Of a DNA stretch of 64,000 nt, positions 54,415 through 64,000 are shown in pieces. The notes beneath the pieces are model-generated. The model did not search any database. It saw nothing but the letters and a program-made list of their open reading frames with translations, and was not told the DNA's origin. Made by a program: the position numbers and the translations under genes. How positions within the stretch are numbered: position 1 is the stretch's first letter; each line of letters starts with the position of its first letter. The stretch spans positions 13,257,460-13,321,459 of the forward strand of contig OY986964.1 of NCBI GenBank assembly GCA_963920575.1. The letters run 5' to 3'. This DNA is from Narthecium ossifragum (lineage: Eukaryota > Streptophyta > Magnoliopsida > Dioscoreales > Nartheciaceae).

Positions 54415-57407
54415 TGTCACACCCCGACCCCGAAAACCCATCCGGTCCAGGGCGTGAGGGTCCTAAACTCTAAAATCAAACTGCGAGAGCCTCCCCTGTA
54501 AACATCACTTTTAAACATGGTGCACGATTATAATATTCATAATTTATTTAAACTATCCTATCATCAAATCATATTACAAATTAACTACTACAATACTCAA
54601 TTAGCTTTAAAAACACACAATAATGATTCAAGTCCTCTAAATACAACAATCTCTGATTAATTAACATCAAATTGGAATACAAATACATTTCTCCTTCAGA
54701 TTACAATTTATACATTCAAGGCTGTATATCAATTGAATAAGATAAAGTGATGGTATCCTCGATCTCACGCACTACCAAGGGGAGTGGCGCCGCCAAGCCG
54801 CAACTACCTGAAAAAAAAGGAACTGCATCGACCTGCATCGCCGATGCAACCCAGGTAGGGTGAGCAACAATGCCCAGTAGGGTTCTACTCTACGCCGCAC
54901 AGAAAGGAAGGGAAACTGCAACTGTGTCGTTCTCCGCCTAAGCCTAAGGTATGCACGGGGCCCCATAACCACGTCGATTCCCGAGGGCTCCTGTCCAGGT
55001 CCCACCCTCACCCAAGAACAAACGAGAGGAAACAAAGACTGCGAGCTCCTGTCCATGTACCACCCTGCCCAGTCATACCATCTCTCGCGGGGACACACAT
55101 GTCAGGGACATCGACAACCATCCTTAGCGCTTGGCCTTGGAGATCCGACACGACCTCTACACCTCAAGAACAAGAATATCAACCATGGTCGACTATAACA
55201 ATAACCTCAAATGATATCAAACATAATTATTGATGGCAATCATGCCCTAATCCTTGACTACCCAAATCCCGGTCCTAGGGCTAGTTCTGGGCTACCCGAG
55301 AACCCCGGATCGGCGATCGAATCCATCGCCTACCACCTAGCCTGAATGCTTCTAATGCATACAATATGCATGAGCCTATTCAAGCAACTAGGCCTATGTG
55401 TCTCTACATGCCAAATCATCAATTAGTTGTCCAACATGATATAACATAGCTATAGAGTAGATTTTGCATTAAAAAGCTAACATGAGGCATACATGGCATT
55501 CACGTATCCAAATCAGGCATAATCATTCAACACACAGGGAACCCCTTCGGCCCAATTAAATCTAGACATTCCCAAGGGCTTCACTCCCTTGGTTAAGCCA
55601 CAAATAAAATAGAAACGGGCACACCGCCGGTCCTAGGCATGAATATGATATATTAGCACATAACTGAAGTAACCAACAAGAAATCACATGAATTAAATAG
55701 AGGAAGACAGAGGGCACTAAAGAGTAACAATAGCATTAAGTACGAGGACAACATCACAATCAACAAATCTGACGTGGAAATCCGTAAACCGAACCGAATA
55801 AAGTCAACAAATTGGAACAGCAGGAATCCATGGAAAAACTAGAAGTTAGGAAAACATCAGATGCATACTTCTGACTCCAAGGCTTCTCATCGGCATATAT
55901 ACAGACACGAATCACTCAAAGAATCGAAAACCCAGTCAATTTCCACGGAAGCTGGAAGCTAGGCCCGACCTCGACCTCAGTCAAGCTACTAGCCATCGAC
56001 CTCCCGGGTCGATCAGGTGGTTGACAGGTCTTGGTAAGTCCCCGAGAACAATCCCTGCAACCACCCTGAGGCTGGCCCAAGCTAAATAGAGCGTGCCCAA
56101 CAACTGGGAACAGGGGAGAGTCCCGGCTGCCGATGCACCCAGCAGTAGCCAACGAGAAGGATAACCTCACTGAAACCCAACAAAACCAGCAAGAGCAACC
56201 CAAATACCAAGAACAGGGGAAATCCGAAAGAATTCCAAAGGAGACAGGGAAACTCAATCAAAACCCAAGGGAAGAGGAGGAAAATCTGTCAATCAGCCAA
56301 ACAAAACTAGGGAAGAGAAGGAGAAATCTCATCTGAAATCCGTCGGCATCCCAAGAACCAAAACAGGGGAATGAAAAAGGCAATCCCAGCCTAGCAGTTG
56401 ATCGCAAGAAAGACAACCAACGCAGCAACCCAATCGAGCTATGAAACCAAAGTAAGATCAGCAAATCCCAACCAAACACCAAGAAATTCGAGTGAAATCA
56501 GAAAGGGGGTTGGTGGAGCTCAAGCCTCCGGCAAACCAAGAAAAAGGGAGAACAGAGCATGGCAGTAGGGGAATAGGGCAAGAACATCCCAAGAGAAGCC
56601 ACGAATTCAATGGCTAAAACCAGGGATCCAAGAGATCCAACATCAAAAACCAGAGAGGGAAAAAATCTCACCAAAAACCATGAAAATCTATAGGTCTAAA
56701 TCACGGCAGCAAGAGAGAAGAAGGCAGCATCATCGAGACCCTAAATTAGCATGCATCGGAACCCATCCTAAAGATCCTAATAAGATATTAGGGCAGATTC
56801 CCCTACCTTTGTAGATCGAGATCGCCTCCTCCCTTGTATTCTCCCGTCGTAGTCGTCGTCTCCGAGCACGCTGCCACCTCGTCCCTCTCCAGCCATGGTC
56901 GCCGTCACCATTGTCGTCGCCAAGTTCTTCACCATTGAAGAGGGAAGCCCAGCCGTCATCGTCCTCTCCGCCCTCGTCCAGTCGCGATCGCCGTCAGGCG
57001 CGGGTCGCCGGCCCCTCCTCTCTCTCTCCCTCTCTCTCTCTCAAAGGTCGCGATCTCAGCCCTAATGAGAGAAAGGGTTGGCTTTTATATGATCGGCTTA
57101 AGATTAGATCATGGCCGTCCGATCAGCCAGATCTGATCCTAACCGCTCCAATCATGATCCGTACGATCGGACTTAGATCCTCCGATCTAAAGTGCTCCTA
57201 ATGATATGATCAAACACATACATCATTACATGGCCATGTGTGTGCTACGCGTGTGTGAAACCAACTCCGTCAAGGGTAATTTACCAAATTACCCCCAGAG
57301 CCGCAACGATCAAGGGAGATCGCGAAGCAAGGCCGACCGAGCTAAACCAACCGAACCATACCCTCGACCTACGCGGTTGGACCGGGTTGGAGGTACGGGT
57401 CCTCACA
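54415..57407 (-). mobile_element. Chromovirus solo LTR, TSD ACCCG/TCCCG
   Basis: The 2993-bp LTR runs from TGTCACACCCCGACCCCG to GTACGGGTCCTCACA; flanks are ACCCG (54410-54414) and TCCCG (57408-57412). It carries ATATAAAAGC (minus, 57081-57090) and a U3 hairpin with the changed pair GTAATTTACCAAATTAC (57276-57292). It is the only complete chromovirus LTR here without a GATCGATC pair array. Confidence 0.86.
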
Positions 57408-59948
57408 TCCCGTCTCACCCAAAAGAATCTAGTGAAGGGCCGGGTATGTTTCGCCTCCACAATTGCTGGTTATCTGACCTGGGTTTTGATGCTCTCATTG
57501 GTAGAGGAGAATCAGCTGGCGCTCATGGGGAACGGGTTGGAAGACTTATATATCCTAGAGGAGAATGATCTCTCCATCTCTGATCAGCTACTGATGAGAT
57601 GCATGGAGAATAGATACACTGCAGTCCTTCACCAACAAGAAGTTTCGAGAGCTCAGTCAGGTAGATGTAAATGGCTGGTGCAGGGGGATGAGAACTCGGA
57701 GTTCTTTCATACCATGGTCAATGCAAGTGGCCATAGTTCACCAGTGAAAGAGTTGGTGCTGGCTGATGGGTCTGTCACGGAATGCACGAAGGCTATGGTT
57801 TTTGCAGAATTTTACACTAGGTTGTGGGAGGATCCAGGTGGTGAACGTGTGAGGTTGCCTCAGCTACCTCGGTTGTGCCAGCCGCCAGCAGCTGACATGG
57901 TACGGACGGTGACTTAGGAGGAGATAAATTCTTCGATTTGGGGAATGTGTCTTGGCCATTGCCCGGGACCGGACGGATTCACAACATAGTTTTTCATAAG
58001 TTACTTGCATATGTGAGGTTATGGGAGGTTTCTTCACTACATGCCGGCTTCATTCGGTGTGGGTTGAGACTTTTCACTCATCCCGAAGTGCAAATTTCCA
58101 AGAATTGTGAACGATTTCAGGCCAATCGGCCTATGTAACACTATGTACAAAATTGTGGAATCAGTCGTGGTGAATAGCCTATGGGGTGTGCTTCTAGAGC
58201 TCATAGGTGCGGAACAGTCTGTGTTCTTATCGGGCTAGGCTATTCAAGATAATGTCGCCATTGCACAAGAAGTTCTACTCTCAGTGGAAAGGGCTACAAC
58301 AGCTAAACCATTGATGGCCTTGAAGTTGGATATTAGATCGGTGTATGACTCTGTTTGCTAGACATTCTTGGAGGATACACTACGGGTGATGGGCTTTCAT
58401 GGGCGATGGGTTAACTGGATCATGAGTTGTGTATCCTCTCCGAAGTTTGCATTCATCGTTAACAGTGAGGTGGCGGGGAGGGTCGTTCCACATCGAGGTC
58501 TCCGCCATTGCGACCCACTCTCATCGTTTTTTTTTGTCTTAGTGCAGGGACCCCTCTCTTATATGCCATCGGATGAGGCACAAGGCTTACATGGGCTGCG
58601 GTTTCACCACTCACCTAATCGGGTCTCCCATCTGCTCCATGTGGATGATTGCTTCATCACCACTAAAGCATCTATCCTCAAGGAACAAAAGATTGTGGAT
58701 ATGTTTGCTACTCATGAAAAATAGTTCGGGATGGAGCTCAATAACTCTAAGTCTAGTGTGAAGATATCACCGGCGGCGGCGGCTGAGCCAAGGAGGAGTA
58801 TTTGTCTACGTCTCCGGATGACCGAGACGAGGCAACCTTGGAAATACCTAGGCATGTGAGTGAATGACAAAAGGTTGCGGTCTCTTGACTTTGTTTATCT
58901 TTTGGATGCAGTTCAGGAGAGGCTGCAAAGGTGGTCATCCAAATGGCTAGCCTTTCCAGGAAGAGTCACACTACTCCGACATGTTATCCAAGCACTACCG
59001 ATATACACTATGTCATCTACAGAGGTTTTGAAGGGCGTGCTGTGATCTATTGATAAAATGATAAGGGTGTTCCTTTGGGAGGGAAAATGGTCCGGTGTAT
59101 CGGTGGTAAACTGGAACCGGCTGTGTGCTCAAAAGGAGGATGTCGGGTTATCTCTATGAGACTTGGTCGTTTGGCAAGATGCATTGCGAATGGTGCGGGC
59201 GTCCAAGCTTCTATCAGGGGAAGATTCTCTTTGGAAAAGGGTGGTCGCGGTGAAGTATAAATGGAAGGGGGTTCCTACCTCCAGCCGACCACGACAAGGG
59301 TCATCTTCACTATGGTAGGCGGTTTGTAAAGCCATGGGTCTCTTGAGGCTTGATATGAGATGGATAGTGTCTAGGGAGAGAAAAGTTAATGCACTCTCGG
59401 ACTGGTGGATCCTTGACCTTCCCATTGGATTAAAACCAACGTTCGTGAATGTGTTAAGGATCACGGACTCAACTCATGCGGGAGACTTCATAGACGAGAA
59501 TCGACAATGGTGTAGACGCATGTTGAGGAGGAGTTCCTCGGCGGAGATGGTTGACGAGGTGATGAGCATACAGCTAGCATGAGATGACCAACCTCTATGG
59601 TCACGCGTGCGGGGAGGGAAGGTTAGCTCAAAATATACATATTTAACCCTATATGATAGAGCAAAACATAGCAGGTGGGATTGGACCTCAGATCAGAGTT
59701 GGCATTATATTTGGCATGGACCCTTTGGTCCGAGAATCAAATCATTCCTATGGAAAGTGCAGCATAGAAAGGTGCCTACTAGGGTCACATTGGCAAGATT
59801 CCAACCTGTCCAGGATGTGCCCCCGCTGCGACTTGGAAGAGGAGATTGTGGAGCACTGTTTATTCCTTTGCGAGTTCTTGATGGAAGTGTGGAAAAAGGT
59901 CTTTTAGAACGATGAAGATGTCCTGCGGCAACGAAGTTGGGTTGAGTG
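57408..59948 (+). pseudogene. LINE reverse transcriptase and C-terminal zinc region
   Basis: L1-type RT, decayed. From the N side: CKWLVQGDENSEFFHTMVNA, GPDGF, DFRPIGLCNTMYKIVESVVV, SVYDSV, HVDD in the position of the catalytic FADD box (about 58640), GMELNNSKS, and the C-terminal zf-RVT part SFLWKVQHRKVPTRVTLARF with CPRCDLEEEIVEHCLFLCEF. At least eight stops and several frameshifts occur. The sequence ends at about 59948 at an Athila LTR fragment, so the RNase H tail is missing. Confidence 0.86.
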
Positions 59949-60342
59949 GATTCCTGAAGCCTAACCTCATCCAAATCCTGATTTCCTTTGTTAACTTAGC
60001 TTTACCGTTAAATTTTCGATCTAATTCTCTTAACTCCCACGCTCTTAATTATTTTCGATACATTGTTATCTGTGTTTCTGGATCCTTTTTGCTTGTTTCC
60101 TTGTGGGATTAACCTCTCTTATGTTGTACTACACTGCGATCGCTATGGGAGAAATATTTGAGCGACATAAAAAATTGGCGCCGTTTCCGGGGAGACGGTT
60201 CAGAGAGGAGCCAGAATCATCAGTGGCACGATTGACAACATCAAGGCGGTAACTTCATTCCTTTTTTTATTCTTTGTTTCTTTCTTTTATTTAGCTTACT
60301 TTCTTTAGTTTGCACCTTTTGGCATAGTGTGATTGCCGATGT

Positions 60343-61470
60343 ATGCCTCAGTATAGAGACAAATTAGGCAGTTTTGCTAGATGCCCCGAGAGTGATTCTG
60401 ATACTTCTGATAGTGATACATACATTGCTGATCTTTTTGACGTACAGGCACAGACTTTACAGCATACTTTGATTATGGCTGAGCATGAAGAACAACAGGC
60501 TCCTAGGAGTTTGCAAGAGTATCTGCATCCCACACGCACTGCTACGCCTTCATGCATCATGTTTCCACCTAATGCAGCACATATAGAATTTAAACCTGGC
60601 ATGATTCAGTTGCTTCATACCTTTCACGGATTGGAAAATGAAAATCCATATATGCATATTAGGGAGTTTGAAGAAGTAGCAGCGACCTTTCATGGCCAAC
60701 CAGGCGCACTAGACATGATCCGACTTAAGTTCTACCCGTTCTCTCTGAAAGATAGAGCGAATAGTTGGTTATATTCTTTGAGACCATGATCAGTAGGATC
60801 TTGGGCTGAAATGCAAAAGATGTTTTTCAATAAGTACTTTCCACAATACAATACCAATGCACTTAAGAGACAGATCTCGACCTTCTCACAGAAGGATAGT
60901 GAGACTCTGTATCAGGCGTGGGAGCCATTTAAAGATATGTTGAACATGTGTCCTCACCACGGGTTTGAGAGTTGGTGACTTGTTAGTTATTTTTATGATG
61001 GATTAACTATTAGAGAATGACAATTTATTGAAATGATGTGTAATGGTGAATTTTTACAAAACGATTCTGATGCAACTATTGAGTAATTGACAGAGCTTGC
61101 TGAGAACGCTCATACATGAATTGAGCCGAGCGCAATAGATAGTACGATGAACATTGCAATGCCATGGGCGCATTCAGGAGGCCGTACACTCCCTATTCAG
61201 AGATGTATAATCCTGGGTGGCGAGAGTATCCGAACTTCAACTGGAAGTTGAACGCTCCATAAAGCAACGGGCATCATCAACCACCACCCAATAAGCCTTT
61301 TTCTAACCCTCCTTATAATGCATCCGATTTTCCTAGGCCTACATTTACTGATATTTTGCAGGAACTGAAATCTATGATTGTGCAGGAATCCAAGGAAAGA
61401 AAAGAGGATATTCAAGAGATTAAGAGCCAGATCATGAAGATGATCAACTCATTGAGCGTATACAAATGAG
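60343..61470 (+). pseudogene. Athila gag
   Basis: From ATG 60343: IEFKPGMIQLLHTFHGLENE, NPYMHIREFEEVAATFHGQP and IRLKFYPFSLKDRANSWLYS, then after a TGA (60787) MQKMFFNKYFPQYNT and WEPFKDMLNMCPHHGFE. At least four stops follow, so it is inactive. The early part (about residues 1-40) is acidic. Confidence 0.84.
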
Positions 61471-61536
61471 GGAAGTTTGCTGCTCAACCCCAACAGATGT
61501 AGGCATCCAGTGCTGAGCAAACCAACGTGAAGGCCG

Positions 61537-62694
61537 ATGAACGTCGTGACTATAAGAAGCAGAAAAAAAATAATAAGTCCTCCAAGGGAACCAGCCAGAC
61601 CTCCGACTGCTGCTAAGGGAGAGAACCGAATTGAGGAGAACCCCACAGAGGCCGATCATCCAGCCGGCCCCATGCTAGGTGAGTTTAAGAGACGTGTCCC
61701 TTTTCCTCAAGCATTGAAATCTACTAAACTAATTATGGAGCCCAACAACGAGATCTTGGAACAACTTCGGCAAGTTAAGGTAAACCTCCATCTTCTGCAT
61801 GTTATTAAGCAAGTGCCTAACTATGCCAAAGTGATTAAAGATTTATGTACTCTGAAGAGACGGCATCATGTAAAGAAAACATCATTCTTAATAGAGTTGG
61901 TTAGTGCACTGCTTCAACATAAGATTCCTCCGAAATATAAGGATCCTGGCTGTCCTACCTTGTCTTGTTTCATTGGAGAGCATGAAGTAAGACAAGCTTT
62001 ATTAGATCTTGGTACAAGTGTCAATTTAATGTATGATTTTGTTTGCTTGCAACTTGGTTTAGGACAGATTAAGTCGGCATCCATGGTCCTACAACTGACA
62101 GATAGATCCACGAAAACTCCATGGAGAGTAGTGGAGGATGTGCTTGTGCAAATAGATAAATTTTATTATCCTGTTGATTTCTTAGTCTTGGATACACAAG
62201 CTGTAGTAACTACTGACTCTAAAATTCCAATTATCTTAGGTAGACCATTTGTTGCTACTGCTAACGCTATAATTAATAGCAGGAATGGTCTAATAAAACT
62301 AACTTTTGGAAATATGACTTTAGAAATTAATATTTTTAATATTGCTAAGCAGCTTACTGAGGATGATGAATGCCAGCAAACCTACCGGATTCACTCACTC
62401 ACTGAAGAGGAGTTTGTTGTGGCTGAGATTGAATCCCTTGAGTTTGATTTAAATAAAAATGCCGATGTTGATGGTATATGCCCTAACTTAGAACATTGTT
62501 CTTTTGTAGGTCCATGGCATCTAAGGTTTGAAGAACTACCAGAAAGAGGACAGCCACCAACGCCATCAGCAGTAGAGCCGCCCAAGCTAGACCTAAAGCC
62601 TCTACCTCAAGGTTTAAAGCACGCCTACTCTGGTCCAAGTGATACATACCCAGTTATTATTTCTTCAGCATTAACTGCACAGGAAGGTGAGTAA
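61537..62694 (+). CDS. Athila protease and linker
   Basis: The open frame of 385 codons has FKRRVPFPQALKS, HVIKQVPNYAKVIKDLCTLK, PTLSCFIGEHEVRQALLDLG with the protease site DLGTS (about 62008), PIILGRPFVATANAIINSRN, and the linker EDDECQQTYRIHSLTEEEF to ISSALTAQEGE. A TAA at 62692 separates it from the RT, which continues in the same frame. It is the undisturbed counterpart of 8698-9000 plus 12703-12968. Confidence 0.84.
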   Translation: MNVVTIRSRKKIISPPREPARPPTAAKGENRIEENPTEADHPAGPMLGEFKRRVPFPQALKSTKLIMEPNNEILEQLRQVKVNLHLLHVIKQVPNYAKVIKDLCTLKRRHHVKKTSFLIELVSALLQHKIPPKYKDPGCPTLSCFIGEHEVRQALLDLGTSVNLMYDFVCLQLGLGQIKSASMVLQLTDRSTKTPWRVVEDVLVQIDKFYYPVDFLVLDTQAVVTTDSKIPIILGRPFVATANAIINSRNGLIKLTFGNMTLEINIFNIAKQLTEDDECQQTYRIHSLTEEEFVVAEIESLEFDLNKNADVDGICPNLEHCSFVGPWHLRFEELPERGQPPTPSAVEPPKLDLKPLPQGLKHAYSGPSDTYPVIISSALTAQEGE

Positions 62695-64000
62695 TTACTT
62701 AGAGTTGTAAATAAGCATAAATCAGTTATTGGTTGGAGTATAGTAGATCTGAAAGGTATTAGTCCCTTGATTTGTTCCCATAAGATTAATCTTGAACAGG
62801 GGGTTGTACCTCGTAGGGATTCGCAGCGTAGGTTGAACCCTACAATGAAGGAGATAGTAAAAACTAAATTACTGAAATTGTTAGATGGAGGAATCATCTA
62901 TCCCATTGCTAATCGTAAGTGAGTGAGCCCTACTCAGGTTGTGCCTAAAACATCTGGTGTCGCCGTTGTTGAGAATGAAAGTGGTGACTTTGTCCCCACT
63001 AAATTGGTGACAGGATGGCGCATGTGTATAGACTATAGGAAACTGAATGCAGCCACCCGTAAGGATCACTTTCTATTACCTTTTCTAGACCATATTTTAG
63101 AGAGAGTAGCTAGACATCCTTTTTATTGCTTTCTTGACGATTATTCTGGATATTATCATATTGAGATTGCATTAGAAGATCAGGAAAAAATGACTTTTAC
63201 ATGCCTTTTTGGTACTTATGCTTTTCGTATGATGCTATTTGGACTGTGTAATGCCCCAACTACATTCCATCATTGTATGATGAGTATGTTTGTTGATATG
63301 ATTGAGGAATGCATGGATGTATATATGGATGATTTGACTGTGTTTGGTAATACTTTTGATGCATGCTTGAAAAACTTAAAACGAGTCTTGGTCAGGTCTG
63401 AAGATAAGCACCTTGTGCTTAGTTGGGAAAAGTGCCACTTCATGGTGCCCTTAGGCCATTGTGTTGGGCCACATAGTCTCTTCCAGAGGCATTGAGGTAG
63501 ATCGATCAAAAATCGATCTCATCTCAAAGCTTCATGTGCCAAAGACTGTTAAAGATGTTAGATCTTTTCTAGGGCATGCTGGGTTTTACATGAGATTCAT
63601 TCAGAATTTTTTGGCTATTTCTCGACCCTTGTGTAATATGTTGATAAAGGACACCCCTTTTGATGAATTGTTGATTGTCAGAAGGCTTTTCAGGCTTTGA
63701 TTGATAAACTGACTTCTGCACCTATTGTACAACCACCTGATTGGAGCCTTCCATTTGAGTTGATGTGTGATGTTAGAGATTTTGCTGTAGGAGTAGTATT
63801 AGGGCAGCGAAGAGATGGGAAACCGCATGTTATTCATTATGCGAGCAGAACCTTGAATAGTGCACAGATGAACTACTCTACCACTGAAAAAGAACTGTTA
63901 ACCATAGTCTTTGCATTAGACAAATTTCGTGCTTATTTGATTGGTTCTCCCATCATTGTTTTAACTGATAATGCCGCATTGAAGTACCTTTTCACCAAGA
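62695..64000 (+). pseudogene. Athila RT-RNase H, continues past edge
   Basis: Same frame as the protease, with stops at 62692 and 62920: [74 protein letters not shown] and the catalytic DVYMDDLTVFG. A frameshift near 63455 moves it to GHIVSSRGIEVDRSKIDLIS and LGHAGFYMRFIQNF; another near 63670 leads into RNase H (MCDVRDFAVGVVLGQRRDGK, YSTTEKELLTIVFALDKF), which runs off the edge. Confidence 0.88.

Larger units (their letters stand above)
59949..64000 (+). mobile_element. Athila element, 5'-truncated LTR, leaves right edge
   Basis: The last 220 bp of an Athila LTR (59949-60169) are followed by the PBS TGGCGCCGTTTCCGGGGA (60176-60193), gag, protease, RT and RNase H. It belongs to the same family as the minus-strand element at 3838-12968. 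The 5' part of the LTR is lost at the junction with the LINE. Confidence 0.85.

Overview
The window is nuclear DNA of a flowering plant, from a repeat-dense, gene-poor stretch. No convincing host protein-coding gene, tRNA or rRNA gene was found. Almost everything is transposable-element sequence: Ty3/gypsy LTR retrotransposons of two lineages, L1-type LINE pieces and one Mutator-like DNA element. The first gypsy lineage is a Tekay/Del-like chromovirus: LTRs of about 2.2-3 kb that end TGTGAGGAY...CGCGACA or ...GTGACA in sense, a PBS TGGTATCAGAGC, a chromodomain and a single gag-pol frame. The second is Athila-type: LTRs of about 1.4-1.7 kb starting TGATGAGT, a PBS TGGCGCCGTTGCCGGGGA, a DLGAS or DLGTS protease and a YMDD reverse transcriptase. 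The species cannot be named from the sequence.

Layout. 1-3837: minus-strand chromovirus with an open gag-protease-RT frame that leaves the left edge, then PBS and a truncated 5' LTR. 3838-12968: minus-strand Athila element with decayed pol, split by a 3.7-kb inverted-repeat insertion at 9001-12702 made of two head-on truncated chromovirus LTRs between near-identical 5-bp flanks. 12969-18177: an LTR fragment, unclassified repeat sequence, a 1.16-kb Mutator-like element with a 9-bp target duplication, and about 1.5 kb with nothing recognisable. 18178-18950: two LINE fragments. 18951-43027: one minus-strand chromovirus (element X). Into it have inserted three solo chromovirus LTRs (21469-23844, 24952-27276, 38430-40683) and one complete non-autonomous Athila-type element (element B, 29031-37698), each with a 5-bp target duplication. 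43028-46466: LINE pieces and two Athila LTRs. About 46560-59948: a plus-strand LINE (ORF1, endonuclease, RT). It is interrupted by a chromovirus solo LTR (48422-54174) that itself holds two more solo LTRs, and by another solo LTR (54415-57407). 59949-64000: plus-strand Athila element running off the right edge.

The most notable signal is not a gene. Nearly every LTR carries a cluster of short palindromes built on GATCGATC or GGTCGAC, usually in inverted pairs 20-23 bp apart and placed just upstream of the TATA box. Four sequence versions of the motif exist, and each occurs in both the chromovirus and the Athila-type lineage. In element B a copy is translated in frame at the gag-protease junction. 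The chromovirus LTRs also share splice-site-like signals that would make most of R-U5 an intron, and a U3-end hairpin with a compensatory base change. All coordinates, spacings and comparisons were made by eye; no alignment or search was run.
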